From: Methylogaea oryzae
GTDB lineage: Bacteria > Pseudomonadota > Gammaproteobacteria > Methylococcales > Methylococcaceae
Length of the DNA stretch: 64,000 nt
NCBI RefSeq assembly: GCF_019669985.1
Contig: NZ_AP019782.1
Coordinates: forward strand, 984,501 to 1,048,500
Direction: 5' to 3'
The translations under genes were made by a program, and so were the position numbers. Below, piece after piece: positions 24,673 to 33,391 of the stretch; position 1 is the stretch's first letter, and each line of letters begins with the position of its first letter. The notes under the pieces are model-generated. The model was not told the origin of the DNA. It searched no databases and worked only from the letters and a program-made list of their open reading frames with translations.

Positions 24673-24694
24673 AAAAAAGGCGCCAAAAGCGCCT
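24673..24694 (-). terminator. Minus-strand intrinsic terminator
   Basis: The stem AGGCGC/GCGCCT with loop CAAAA is followed on the minus strand by six T residues. It would stop transcription entering the prophage from the right. Confidence 0.6.
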
Positions 24695-24769
24695 CAACCC
24701 CGTGCCGCACAAAGCTTTCGGCGCAAATTTTTGTTCTTCCTCACTGTGCCAAATCAATCACCTCCCCAC

Positions 24770-24795
24770 AAAAGGCTCGGATAACCGGGCCTTTT
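24770..24795 (+). terminator. Intrinsic terminator of the repressor operon
   Basis: An 11-bp stem, AAAAGGCTCGG with CCGGGCCTTTT (one G-U pair) and the four-base loop ATAA, ends in T residues. It closes the plus-strand repressor transcript and, being nearly symmetric, may work in both directions. Confidence 0.75.
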
Positions 24796-24978
24796 GTGTC
24801 TTTTGTGGGTCTAGTTTTCGTAGGCGCCGGTGATTTGGCGTACATGATGACGGGGTAGGCGGCAGACGTTGCCGAAATCAGCAGGGGCATGATTACGCGC
24901 GCCATAGATCAATTCCTTCTTGTTCTGGCCGTGGCGCGATGGTATCAGTACGTCGGGCGTCGTCAAAAAGGAGCGGTC

Positions 24979-25266
24979 ATGAAAGGTATCGTGTTTTTGC
25001 TGGCCGGGATATTGACCGGGTGTTCTGCCCTTGAATCCGGGCGGATTCCTATCGGGGGTGGCTATTACATCGATGCGGCCAGGCCGGCGCGGGCGTCATA
25101 TACGCCGGGGATTCCTGTTTATGACGCCTATGGGCGGCCTCGGCAGTTTGTGCCGGCGGACGGGGGTGGCGGGGCGCTGCTGGGGCCGATTCGGCCGAAT
25201 GCGTTTGGGCCAGGCGTTGGGATGGATGCGACGGGGCGTCCGGTTAGGGCGGCGCCTTGGCCTTGA
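24979..25266 (+). CDS. Small lipoprotein
   Basis: This 95-residue protein has lipobox LTGC (residues 12-15) in the signal MKGIVFLLAGILTGC, preceded by a good AAAGGAG ribosome site. The mature part is Gly/Pro/Ala-rich and low in complexity, with YGRPRQFVPADGGGG. No family is recognised. It probably belongs to the host flank, right of the proposed prophage end. It converges on the next gene with one base between the stops. Confidence 0.65.
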   Translation: MKGIVFLLAGILTGCSALESGRIPIGGGYYIDAARPARASYTPGIPVYDAYGRPRQFVPADGGGGALLGPIRPNAFGPGVGMDATGRPVRAAPWP

Positions 25267-25267
25267 A

Positions 25268-25438
25268 CTAGGCGCCGAAATCAACGGGCTTTCCGTTGAG
25301 TCGGTCGATGCTCGAGGCGGTGTAATCGTTAATGCCGGACTTCGAGACGATCCAGTAGCCATCCCAGCGTGAAAAGGTGATCCAGCGCTTTGTACCCGGG
25401 CACTTTGTTACCCGGATCCTGTCGCCAGGTTTTAGCAC
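25268..25438 (-). CDS. Hypothetical small protein
   Basis: This 56-residue frame starts at GTG 25438 with purine-rich sequence upstream. It begins VLKPGDRIRVTKCPGTKRWI and continues with FSRWDGYWIVSKSG, then DYTASSIDRLNGKP. The short Trp- and Gly-rich beta pattern suggests a small SH3-like or barrel fold. It follows the STAS-like gene by 31 bases. No known family was recognised; the composition argues against a random frame. Confidence 0.5.
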   Translation of the reverse strand: MLKPGDRIRVTKCPGTKRWITFSRWDGYWIVSKSGINDYTASSIDRLNGKPVDFGA

Positions 25439-25469
25439 CGCCTTGTCGTTCCCTGGAGGGGGCTGGGGG

Positions 25470-25886
25470 TTACTTGTGCAGCTGAAGAATTGCCGAAAAG
25501 ACCAGGCGTTGGCTGACTTCGGCGACGGCTATCCATTCTCTCGCTTCGGCAACGGTGGAGCAGATTTTTTGCCGGCTGGGCGCGATGTTGACGGAAATAT
25601 AGTGCCTTATAAGATCGACGACGCGCCGATCCGTCGCGACAGAGGCGTATAACGTTTTGGGATTGCTAAGGAAATGCGCGTGGTCCAGGGCGGCGATCGC
25701 GTCGACCTCCGACGTGGTTACGTTTTGGTCTTCCACCGCCATGTAGTCGAAAATTTGATAGCGCAGGTCGTCAAAACGGTGATCGGCGCCTATCTCCTCA
25801 AATGCCTTGATGACGTCGGCGGCGGAGCAAACACCGCTGAATTCGCAGTGTAGCCCGTTGGCCTCCCAGTTGATCTTGTATGGCAA
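25470..25886 (-). CDS. SpoIIAA/STAS-like protein
   Basis: This 138-residue protein begins MPYKINWEANGLHCEFSGVC, the beta-strand start common to single-domain SpoIIAA-like (STAS-type) proteins, with alternating strands and helices through residue 125. A central FDDLRYQIFDYMAVEDQNVT fits the fold. Such proteins often act as small regulatory or lipid-binding switches, but no partner is encoded nearby. The start has a strong upstream AGGAGGAAAGG. Confidence 0.6.
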   Translation of the reverse strand: MPYKINWEANGLHCEFSGVCSAADVIKAFEEIGADHRFDDLRYQIFDYMAVEDQNVTTSEVDAIAALDHAHFLSNPKTLYASVATDRRVVDLIRHYISVNIAPSRQKICSTVAEAREWIAVAEVSQRLVFSAILQLHK

Positions 25887-26207
25887 CAGCCTTTCCTCCT
25901 GAGCCGATTCTAGGCTAGACGATAGCCAAGTTATGCGAGCCGTTGGGACTGGTGTTTTCCCGCGGCTCGCCCTATTTCCCGTCGCTAATTATAAGAGAAC
26001 TGAGCACGCCAGACGGTGGCGCTCCGGCGAGCTCCGGGGATGCGCCGGCCGCGCCCGGCTCGTAGCCGTCCTCTGCCGCCCGCCGCGGCGCGATCACCCA
26101 GCGTTTTTCTTGGGAACTTCCGTGGAGCGAACTGTCCAACTGAGCACTCGCCTTCAGCGAGTCGTTGCCATAGCGAGTATGGCTTCAAACCTAGAGGTAA
26201 CCAAAAA
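25887..26207 (+). promoter_or_regulatory. Upstream region of pmoC
   Basis: No gene is recognised in this 321-base stretch. It includes a 6-bp hairpin ACTCGC/GCGAGT at 26146-26162 and the ribosome site GAGG ten bases before the pmoC ATG. The pmoC promoter must lie here, but no confident -35/-10 pair stands out by eye. Confidence 0.4.
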
Positions 26208-26987
26208 ATGGCTGCAACGTCTCTTTCGGTTGCTGGCGCTCAGGACAAGCCCCTGTTGGACAAGGGCTGGCTGACGTTCGCATTTATGCTGTACACGGTG
26301 TTCTACTTTTGGGTTCGCTGGTACGAAGGTGTTTACGGCTGGTCCGCTGGCCTGGACGCATTCGCACCGGAATTCGAAACGTACTGGATGAACTTCCTGT
26401 ACATCGAAATCGTGCTGGAAATCACCACGGCTTCCATCCTGTGGGGCTACCTGTGGAAGAGCCGCGACCGTAACCTGGCTGCTATCACCCCGCGTGAAGA
26501 GCTGCGCCGCAACATGACCCACCTGGTATGGCTGTTCGCCTACGCATGGGCCATCTACTGGGGTGCTTCCTACTTCACCGAACAGGACGGCACCTGGCAC
26601 CAGACCGTGGTGCGCGACACCGACTTCACGCCGTCGCACATCATTGAGTTCTACCTGACCTACCCGATCTACATCATCACGGGTTTTGCTTCCTTCCTGT
26701 ACGCGAAGACCCGTCTTCCGCACTGGAACAAGGGCATGTCCCTGCCGTACCTGATCACCGTGGTAGGTCCGTTCATGATTCTGCCGAACGTAGGTCTGAA
26801 CGAATGGGGTCACACCTTCTGGTTCATGGAAGAGCTGTTCGTAGCTCCGCTGCACTACGGCTTCGTGATCTTCGGCTGGCTGGCTCTGGCTGTGATGGGC
26901 GTTGTGCTGCAGATCATGGACAGCCTGAACCCGCTGATCGGCCGCGAAGTTTGCTCCGCTATCGATTCCGGCGCTTGCAAGGTCTAA
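26208..26987 (+). CDS. pmoC: Particulate methane monooxygenase subunit C, orphan copy
   Basis: PmoC is a membrane subunit of copper-dependent particulate methane monooxygenase, which oxidises methane to methanol in intracytoplasmic membranes. This copy has 259 residues with six to seven membrane helices. Both known metal sites are intact: Asp127, His131, His144 (site C) and Asn198, His202, His216 (site D). Codons are strongly biased toward highly used ones (CTG, CGT, GCT, GGT), implying high expression. No pmoA or pmoB is adjacent; such orphan pmoC copies are known in methanotrophs and can matter for growth. The frame could extend 64 codons upstream but the start here has a ribosome site and matches the family. 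Confidence 0.95.
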   Translation: MAATSLSVAGAQDKPLLDKGWLTFAFMLYTVFYFWVRWYEGVYGWSAGLDAFAPEFETYWMNFLYIEIVLEITTASILWGYLWKSRDRNLAAITPREELRRNMTHLVWLFAYAWAIYWGASYFTEQDGTWHQTVVRDTDFTPSHIIEFYLTYPIYIITGFASFLYAKTRLPHWNKGMSLPYLITVVGPFMILPNVGLNEWGHTFWFMEELFVAPLHYGFVIFGWLALAVMGVVLQIMDSLNPLIGREVCSAIDSGACKV

Positions 26988-27057
26988 GTGATCTCGGCAG
27001 AGCTTGAATTACGCATTCACGCTAAGCACGTGGGTGTGGTCTAAGTAACGACCATGG

Positions 27058-27097
27058 GGGCGGAGGTCGCTGCTAGCGTATCTACCGCCCTTTTTTT
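27058..27097 (+). terminator. Intrinsic terminator after pmoC
   Basis: GGGCGG (27058-27063) pairs with CCGCCC (27085-27090) around an inner imperfect stem, followed by seven T residues. It ends the monocistronic pmoC transcript before ftsH. Confidence 0.85.
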
Positions 27098-27161
27098 ACC
27101 CATCATCCATCTATCTCGACTTGGTGATGAGTTTCCTGAAACCTGATAAGGGGCATATCAA

Positions 27162-29099
27162 GTGAATGGCGTGATAAAGAATGTCTTGATGTACGTGGGC
27201 GTCGCCGTGTTAACGCTGACGGCGCTCAACTATTTCACTTCGCGGACCGGCTCCGCGACGGATTCCTCCATGCCCTATTCGCGCTTTATCGCGGCGGTGA
27301 ACGAGGGCCAAGTCAGGCAGGTCACTCTGGATGGCCAGATGGCGCATGGCTTGATGAAAAGCGGTGAAACCTTCACCGCGTACACTCCGACCGATCCCCA
27401 TCTGGTGGACGATCTGCTGAAGAACCGCGTGGAGATCAAAACCCAGCCGCCGGAACAGCATTCGATGCTGATGCAGATTTTCGTGTCCTGGTTCCCCATG
27501 CTGCTGCTGATCGGCGTGTGGGTCTATTTCATGCGCCGCCAAGCCGGCGGCGGCCTCGGCGGCGGGGCCGGCATGAACTTCGGCAAAAGCAAAGCGCGGC
27601 TGCTGGAGGAGGACCAGGTCAAGGTGACTTTCGCCGACGTGGCCGGCGTCGAGGAGGCCAAGGAAGACGTGGTGGAAATGGTCGATTTCCTGCGCGATCC
27701 CGGCAAGTTCCAAAAGCTGGGCGGCAAGATACCCCGCGGCGCGCTGATGGTGGGCCCACCCGGCACCGGTAAAACGCTGCTGGCGCGCGCCATCGCCGGC
27801 GAAGCCAAAGTGCCGTTTTTCACCATCTCCGGTTCCGACTTCGTGGAAATGTTCGTCGGCGTCGGGGCTTCCCGGGTGCGCGATATGTTCGCGCAGGCCA
27901 AGAAGCGGGCGCCGTGCATTATCTTCATCGACGAAATCGACGCCGTGGGCCGTCATCGCGGCGCCGGCCTGGGCGGCGGCAACGACGAGCGGGAGCAGAC
28001 CCTCAACCAGCTGCTGGTGGAAATGGACGGTTTCGCCGGCAACGAGGGCATCATCGTCATCGCCGCCACCAACCGTCCCGATGTGCTCGACCCGGCCTTG
28101 CTGCGGCCCGGCCGCTTCGATCGCCAGATCCAGGTGGGCTTGCCCGACGTGCGCGGCCGCGAGCAGATTTTGGCGGTGCACGCCAAGCGGGTGCCGGCGG
28201 CGGACGATGTGGAGATCAAATACATCGCCCGCGGCACGCCCGGCTTTTCCGGGGCGGATCTGGCCAACCTGGTGAATGAAGCGGCTTTGTTCGCCGCCCG
28301 CGCCAACAAAAAAGTGGTGGAAATGGCCGACTTCGAGAAAGCCAAGGACAAGATCCTCATGGGCGCCGAGCGCCGCACCATGGTGATGAGCGACGACGAG
28401 AAGCGTCTGACCGCTTATCACGAGGCCGGCCACGCCATCGTCGGCCGCCTCGTGCCGGAGCACGATCCGGTCTACAAGGTGAGCATCATGCCGCGCGGCC
28501 GCGCCTTGGGCATCACCATGTTCCTGCCGGAGCGCGACCAGTACAGCGCCAGCAAGCGGAAATTGGAAAGCCAGATTTCCAGCTTGTTCGGCGGGCGCAT
28601 CGCCGAGGAGCTCATCGTCGGCAAGGAGCGGGTGACCACCGGCGCGTCCAACGACATCGAACGGGCCACCAACCTCGCACGCAACATGGTGACGCGCTGG
28701 GGCTTGTCCGGCCGGCTCGGCCCGCTGGCTTACAGCGAAGAAGAGGGAGAGGTGTTTCTGGGACGTTCGGTGACGCAGAGCAAGTCGGTTTCCGGTGAGA
28801 CGGCCCGCTTGATCGACGAAGAAATCCGCTCGGTGATCGACGTCAACTTCGAGCGCGCCGAGCGGATACTGAAGGAAAACATGGACAAGCTGCACCTCAT
28901 GGCGGAAGCGTTGATCAAATACGAAACCATCGATCGTTACCAGATCGACGAGATCATGGCCGGCCGGGCGCCGGGCGCTCCCAGGGACTGGGGCGACATC
29001 AATCCTCCCGGCGACGGCAGTTCGGTGAGCAGCGAACCGAGGAAGGGGGATGTGGCGGTGGGAACGCCCAACATCAGCGATGCCGCCCCGCAGCATTGA
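27162..29099 (+). CDS. ftsH: ATP-dependent zinc metalloprotease FtsH
   Basis: FtsH is a membrane AAA protease that degrades damaged or unassembled membrane proteins. This 645-residue copy starts at GTG with AAGGGG upstream. Two N-terminal membrane segments lie at about 5-24 and 104-124. Walker A GPPGTGKT is at 198-205, Walker B IIFIDEID at 253-260, and the zinc site HEAGH at 420-424. The C-terminal tail is Pro/Ser-rich. It directly follows the pmoC terminator in the same direction. Whether this is the only FtsH of the genome cannot be seen here. Confidence 0.95.
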   Translation: MNGVIKNVLMYVGVAVLTLTALNYFTSRTGSATDSSMPYSRFIAAVNEGQVRQVTLDGQMAHGLMKSGETFTAYTPTDPHLVDDLLKNRVEIKTQPPEQHSMLMQIFVSWFPMLLLIGVWVYFMRRQAGGGLGGGAGMNFGKSKARLLEEDQVKVTFADVAGVEEAKEDVVEMVDFLRDPGKFQKLGGKIPRGALMVGPPGTGKTLLARAIAGEAKVPFFTISGSDFVEMFVGVGASRVRDMFAQAKKRAPCIIFIDEIDAVGRHRGAGLGGGNDEREQTLNQLLVEMDGFAGNEGIIVIAATNRPDVLDPALLRPGRFDRQIQVGLPDVRGREQILAVHAKRVPAADDVEIKYIARGTPGFSGADLANLVNEAALFAARANKKVVEMADFEKAKDKILMGAERRTMVMSDDEKRLTAYHEAGHAIVGRLVPEHDPVYKVSIMPRGRALGITMFLPERDQYSASKRKLESQISSLFGGRIAEELIVGKERVTTGASNDIERATNLARNMVTRWGLSGRLGPLAYSEEEGEVFLGRSVTQSKSVSGETARLIDEEIRSVIDVNFERAERILKENMDKLHLMAEALIKYETIDRYQIDEIMAGRAPGAPRDWGDINPPGDGSSVSSEPRKGDVAVGTPNISDAAPQH

Positions 29100-29199
29100 G
29101 CCGCCTTGGGTCCGTTTGGATGGCTTGAGTCGGATCTGAGCCGGCGGCGCTGATGAGCCGACGCCCCCGGCTTTGGGGGGCGGCTCGCTTGATCGATGG

Positions 29200-29226
29200 A
29201 AGGCTTGCAGCGATGCAGGCCTTTTT
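29200..29226 (+). terminator. Intrinsic terminator after ftsH
   Basis: The stem AAGGCTTGCA/TGCAGGCCTT with loop GCGA is followed by T residues. A second GC-rich hairpin precedes it at about 29154-29186. Together they close the ftsH transcript against the converging Nif11 gene. Confidence 0.8.
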
Positions 29227-29247
29227 CGTTTGGGGCGGGGGAGGGGG

Positions 29248-29466
29248 TTAGGCCCGCAACAAGGCCTTGCCCAGTTTTTCCGATAGCTGTTCTTCGCTGA
29301 ACTGGGGTTCGTTGGGGGGATACAGCTCCACTTCGTCGATGTCGAAGCCGTATTCCTTGGCCAGGGCGAGTAGCTCCCGGATTTTCATGCAGGCCCGCAG
29401 TTTTTCTTTGAGCTCCGTATCGGATTGCGCTTTGTCGGAAAAAGCTTTGATTTGTGCGATCGCCAT
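29248..29466 (-). CDS. Nif11 domain small protein
   Basis: This 72-residue protein from ATG 29466 has a Nif11 domain: MAIAQIKAFSDKAQSDTELK, then LRACMKIRELLALAKEYGFD. Nif11 domains occur in nitrogen-fixation clusters and in leader peptides of NHLP-type natural products. Here there is no double-Gly cleavage motif or core peptide after the domain, so a precursor role is unlikely. The target is unknown. Upstream 200 bases hold its promoter region but no recognised site. Confidence 0.75.
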   Translation of the reverse strand: MAIAQIKAFSDKAQSDTELKEKLRACMKIRELLALAKEYGFDIDEVELYPPNEPQFSEEQLSEKLGKALLRA

Positions 29467-29666
29467 TGTTTTCTCACCAAAAAGGGCGGTTGATAGAAAC
29501 CCTGTCAGCAGGGGCCTGCCAGCCGATACAAAAACGGTGCCAGCGGAGCTCGCGCGCTGAATAAGGCTAAATCGCCCCTTGGGAGTTGTCGGCGTTTGTC
29601 GCAAGCACGACAGGGCGTGGACGAGCCGGACAAATGCGACAAGGCCGGCCGGTTTAGGCTTACGTC

Positions 29667-32249
29667 TTAAGCTTTCTTCTGCGCTGCCTGAAACACCCGG
29701 CGCGGGTCGATGATGGGCAGGATGCGGTCTTTGTCGTCGGCGGCCGGCTTGATGATGGCGCTGATGTAGCCGGCGTCGGATTTGAACGAGTCGGGCAGCG
29801 TTTCCAGGCGGGAGGCTTCGAATTCCGGCACGGCGTAAAGGTCGTCCACCATCAGGCCCAGCAGGCCGTCGTCGGAGCGGATGATGACGATCTGGCTATG
29901 CTGGTCCGGTTCCCGGTGCTCCGCGTCGAACAGCACGCGCAGGTTGATGACCGGCACGATGCCGCTGTCTTCCCTATTGCTGCCCTGGAAGGTGATCATG
30001 CCGCACAGGTAGCGGCGCGAGCCGGTCATGGGCGCCAGCCGGCCGGGATCGACCGCTTCCACCACGTCGGCGGCGGGTATGCCGTACAGCTTGCCGGCCA
30101 CCATGAACGTCGCCAGTTCCACCACGTCGCCGCCCTTGCCGTTGGATTGGCTGAGGTCCGGCGGCACGGCCGGGGAGTCGCCCCGCTCGCCGACTTCTTT
30201 CCCCAGCGGCACAAACACGAAGGCCAGCACGTCGTTTTGGTAATCGCCGGAGTTTTTGTATTCGCGGTAGCCGAAAGACGTGGTGCAGCCGACCACGTAA
30301 TAGTGCCCGTTCAGGGTGACGATTCGAGACATGCCTTCGCCGTTAGGCAGGGAGAAGAACTCTCGTTCCAACCGCAGGCGGCTGCCGATGGGGTAGTCTT
30401 CGGCGGTGGAGGCGATGATGCGCCCGCCGCGCTCGGCGAACAGGGCGAAAGCGCCGTCTTTTTTCGGCAAGGCGCCGGCCAGCATGGCGTTGAACTCCGG
30501 CGCGGCGTCGAACACGATGCCGATGCCGCCGACCACCTTGGCGCCTTCTTCCGGGTGGCGGATGGCGGCGTTGTAGATGTAGGTGGGCCGGCCGCCGTAC
30601 AGCCAGGTTTCCTCGAAAGGGGAGACGCAATAGTGTTGGGTGGTTTGCAGGGACAGCACCTGGGGCAGGAAAGCGCTGTCGATTTTTTTGCCGACCGCCG
30701 CGACGCCGTCCCGGTGCAGGTTGGAGGCGGCGACGATGGTGCCGGCGGTGTCGTAGACGAACAGCCGGGTGTAGACGGTGTACAGCCCGTTGATGTATTC
30801 CAGGATGCCGCCCATTTTGCGCCGGTCCTCATCGCTATCGGCGCCCTTGGCCATGATGCGGCGGATGTCCGACGCCAGGGCCCACCAGCGGCAGTCGTTG
30901 GCCCGCTCGTAGAGGTTGCGGTCCATGATGTCGATCATCAGGCGGGAGATGAATTGCACGTCTTGCAGGCTGGAAGAAATGACCGTCTCGTACAGATCGC
31001 GGATGGAGTTGGCGAACACGTTGCTGGTGCGGTCGCCGGTTTCGCTGATTTGCTGCAGGATGGATTTGAGCTTGAGCAGATCGCCGCGCTTGCCCGCCGC
31101 CATGATCTGGCCGTTCCACACCACCCGCCGCAGGGACAGGTTGATGGTGTCGGCGCCTTTGGCGATGTCGTTGAGGGCCGGGCAGAAGGTGCCGGTATGG
31201 GCCATGACGCCGGCCAGCACGTCCTTGTCGATGGCGTCCAGGGAATGGCCGTTGGCCTGGCGGAAGGCGGAAGCCACCGGCACCATGACGTGGCCGTACC
31301 AGCCCGGCCCCATATAGCCCTGATAGCCGGTGGTGGCGCAGGTTTTCGCCAGGTATTCGCGCCCGGCGAAATCGACGATGCGGTAGGGCTCGTCCAGCAC
31401 CATTTCCAGCTTGCGGCCCAGGTGCACGTGGTCCTCGTCGCTGCTGGCGACCACCGTGCCGCCCTTGTCCAATAGCAGCATCACCGACTTGTCGTCCTTG
31501 CCTTTCAGGCTGTGGAAAATCCCCGCCATCTCGTTTTCGAAACGGAAGCACAGGCACAACACGCCGATGGGCCGGCCGCCGTCGGCATCCTCGATTTTGC
31601 GCGAGTAGATCAGGGCGCGCGTCAGGTGCGGCCGCAGATCCGTGGCGTGGAAAGTCTCCACGTAGTTGTCCGTTTGCAGGGTGCGCTGGATCAGGGGATC
31701 GGCGCTGCGGTTCACCGGGTTGGCTTCATCCAGGTGGGCCAGCACGTTGCCGGCAGTGTCGAGAATCATGATTTCCTCGTACACGCTGTATTTGTCGCGG
31801 TACTCGGCCAGCCGCCGGGTGATGCGGCGCAGTTCCACCACCGCTTCGCCGGGGGCGGACTCTTGGGCGCTGTGGAGTATGAAGCGGCGGATGTCGTCGT
31901 CGGTGGCGAGAAAGTCCACGTCGGCGGTGCGTTCGTACAGGTTGCGGATGACGATGTCCACCACCACCTGGGCCTTGGAGGCGATTTCCAGCACCACCTT
32001 GTTGATGTTCTCCTCCACCAGGTTGGCGATGAGTTGCTGTTCCAGCTTGCCGAAGCCCTCGCGGGTGGCGGCCATGGTGGGCAGGATGGTTTTGGCCTCG
32101 GTGGGGCAGTTCATTTTCGCCGTGGATTCGATCAGTCCCCAGGTGAAATTGAGATCGCTCAACTGGCGGGCGCACTTGGCCACATTGCGCATGGACGGGA
32201 TGAAATCATCGGCCGATAGCATTTCCGGTTTGCTGACGACGGCGGGCAT
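29667..32249 (-). CDS. Soluble sensor-CheW fusion protein
   Basis: This 860-residue protein has no signal peptide or membrane helix. Residues about 70-340 and 410-680 are two cache-like sensor units, each introduced by a helix with RNLYER plus a DIRR motif (near 103-122 and 441-460). The C-terminal 160 residues form a CheW domain (VVELATFMVAGKLYGIPAAD). CheW couples chemoreceptors to CheA. The gene is third after the chemoreceptor and its stand-alone sensor, and may share their nitrate-controlled promoter, although a 213-bp gap precedes it. A double-sensor CheW suggests a cytoplasmic input to taxis. Confidence 0.8.
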   Translation of the reverse strand: MPAVVSKPEMLSADDFIPSMRNVAKCARQLSDLNFTWGLIESTAKMNCPTEAKTILPTMAATREGFGKLEQQLIANLVEENINKVVLEIASKAQVVVDIVIRNLYERTADVDFLATDDDIRRFILHSAQESAPGEAVVELRRITRRLAEYRDKYSVYEEIMILDTAGNVLAHLDEANPVNRSADPLIQRTLQTDNYVETFHATDLRPHLTRALIYSRKIEDADGGRPIGVLCLCFRFENEMAGIFHSLKGKDDKSVMLLLDKGGTVVASSDEDHVHLGRKLEMVLDEPYRIVDFAGREYLAKTCATTGYQGYMGPGWYGHVMVPVASAFRQANGHSLDAIDKDVLAGVMAHTGTFCPALNDIAKGADTINLSLRRVVWNGQIMAAGKRGDLLKLKSILQQISETGDRTSNVFANSIRDLYETVISSSLQDVQFISRLMIDIMDRNLYERANDCRWWALASDIRRIMAKGADSDEDRRKMGGILEYINGLYTVYTRLFVYDTAGTIVAASNLHRDGVAAVGKKIDSAFLPQVLSLQTTQHYCVSPFEETWLYGGRPTYIYNAAIRHPEEGAKVVGGIGIVFDAAPEFNAMLAGALPKKDGAFALFAERGGRIIASTAEDYPIGSRLRLEREFFSLPNGEGMSRIVTLNGHYYVVGCTTSFGYREYKNSGDYQNDVLAFVFVPLGKEVGERGDSPAVPPDLSQSNGKGGDVVELATFMVAGKLYGIPAADVVEAVDPGRLAPMTGSRRYLCGMITFQGSNREDSGIVPVINLRVLFDAEHREPDQHSQIVIIRSDDGLLGLMVDDLYAVPEFEASRLETLPDSFKSDAGYISAIIKPAADDKDRILPIIDPRRVFQAAQKKA

Positions 32250-32462
32250 ATCCTGCCTCCTTATAATTCGTGTGGTTATTGTTCGGACATCGGAAGCAAC
32301 TAGCGTTCCATGGGGCGGGCGGCGGCCGGGTGGCCTCTGATGTGCGCTGGGTCACATAAGCGCCCGTAGCGGCTGTGGGGCGATTCGCGACAATGGGGCG
32401 GCGGTTGTCGAAACACCGACAGGGCGAAGGTCGCGCGTTTAGGCGTACCCATGGCGCCGGCC

Positions 32463-33389
32463 TTACGCCACTTGATGGAGGTAAAGGCCGGTCAGCGACA
32501 GGGCCGTCGTGCCCAAGGCGGCGAGGCGCAGATGCAGGCGGTAGCCGTCGGCGCGCCGTCGGAATTGTTCGGCCAGGGCTTGGCTGATGTCGGCGTACAA
32601 GCGGTGGCCGGCCTCGATGGCCTGGGTGCCTTGGGCGAAGTAACTTGCCGGATTGAGGCGCACGTCGGCGCTGTTCACCAGGCTGTGGTCCATCTGCCGC
32701 AGGAAGTCGTCAATTTCCCGCAGCGCGTCGTTCTGCTGTCCGGCGGAATTTAAGGCCTGGCGCAGGCCGGACAGGGAATGGCGGATGAGGGTGGAGAGGG
32801 CCACCATGCGCATGCGCTCCTCGAAGCTCATGCTGCCGCGGGCGGCGATGCCGGTGCCCATGCCGCGCGCCTGGGCAACGTGTTCCAGGGTGGCCGGCAC
32901 CTTGGCGATGAGGGCGTCCAGCAGGCTATAGCTGGCCGCGTGGGGGTCCAGCGTCATGCCGCAGGCGTCGGCGTAGTGGCTTTTCAGCTCCAGCAGCCGG
33001 GCGATGAGGGCGCTGTGGCGGGCGAAACTCTCCGCCGCGCTCAACTGCGCGACGCTGTCGCGCAGGGTTTGCCATTGCTCGCGCACCTGCTTCCACTGCG
33101 GCTTGGCCGCCGCGGCGAGTTGCGGGTGCTTGCGCTGGGCGGCGGCGATTCGCTCGTCGATTTTTTCCTGGGTCGAGAGCATTTTGCTGCGAAAAGCCGA
33201 GTCGCCGTTCAGGTAGGCCACGGATAGGCCGCGGTGCTGTTGGATGGCGAGCAGCAGCTCCATCAGCGCCTGCTCCACCGGCAGGCCGCGTGCTTCGCCG
33301 CCCAATTGGCGCATCTTGAACAGGCGGTCGAGCACCAGCAGCGCCAGCAGGCAGCTCATCGGCAGTAGGGCGATGGTCAACGCGTTCAT
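32463..33389 (-). CDS. Membrane protein with NIT-like sensor region only
   Basis: This 308-residue protein has membrane segments near both ends (about 5-20 and 285-305) around a helical periplasmic region. That region is closely related to the sensor of the upstream chemoreceptor: QHRGLSVAYLNGD, SFARHSALIARLL, then GMGTGIAARG and YFAQGTQAIEAG. It resembles NIT-type nitrate-sensing domains. There is no HAMP or signalling domain, so it is a free-standing sensor or decoy. The ATG at 33389 follows the receptor stop by two bases. Confidence 0.75.
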   Translation of the reverse strand: MNALTIALLPMSCLLALLVLDRLFKMRQLGGEARGLPVEQALMELLLAIQQHRGLSVAYLNGDSAFRSKMLSTQEKIDERIAAAQRKHPQLAAAAKPQWKQVREQWQTLRDSVAQLSAAESFARHSALIARLLELKSHYADACGMTLDPHAASYSLLDALIAKVPATLEHVAQARGMGTGIAARGSMSFEERMRMVALSTLIRHSLSGLRQALNSAGQQNDALREIDDFLRQMDHSLVNSADVRLNPASYFAQGTQAIEAGHRLYADISQALAEQFRRRADGYRLHLRLAALGTTALSLTGLYLHQVA

Positions 33390-33391
33390 GG

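Larger units (their letters stand above)
1..24844 (-). mobile_element. Mu-like transposable prophage (left part outside window)
   Basis: The gene content and order are those of a Mu-family phage. MuA-type DDE transposase and MuB ATPase sit next to a divergent repressor, followed by GemA, Mor, lysis genes and the head genes gp25 to gp36 in Mu order. Almost all genes are on the minus strand, with short ATGA or TGATG overlaps that indicate long polycistronic transcripts. The tail genes and the distal phage end lie left of position 1. The repressor-side end is only proposed: a TG-ended repeat at 24831-24844. The reading frames seen are intact, so the element may be functional. Confidence 0.9.
24561..24978. 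other. Proposed repressor-side prophage end with repeated transposase-site-like motifs
   Basis: The motif TGCCAAATC occurs at 24611-24619 and 24747-24755, a shorter TGCCAAAA at 24663-24670, and an inverted relative at 24831-24844 (read on the minus strand as TGTACGCCAAATCA). The last begins with TG, as Mu-type ends do, so 24844 is proposed as the phage terminus and the repeats as transposase-binding sites. No gene is recognised in this 418-base stretch apart from two terminators. The distal end is outside the window, so the target duplication cannot be checked. Confidence 0.35.

Noticed and set aside
26016-26207. A 64-codon N-terminal extension of PmoC
   Set aside because: The extension has no PmoC character and the ATG at 26208 has a ribosome site and the family's N-terminus.
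29248-29466. Nif11 gene as an NHLP natural-product precursor
   Set aside because: No double-Gly cleavage site, core peptide or maturation genes are visible.
32250-32462. A possible ANTAR leader before the CheW fusion gene
   Set aside because: No GGAC/GTCC hairpin with a six-base A1-G4 loop and no terminator was found there.
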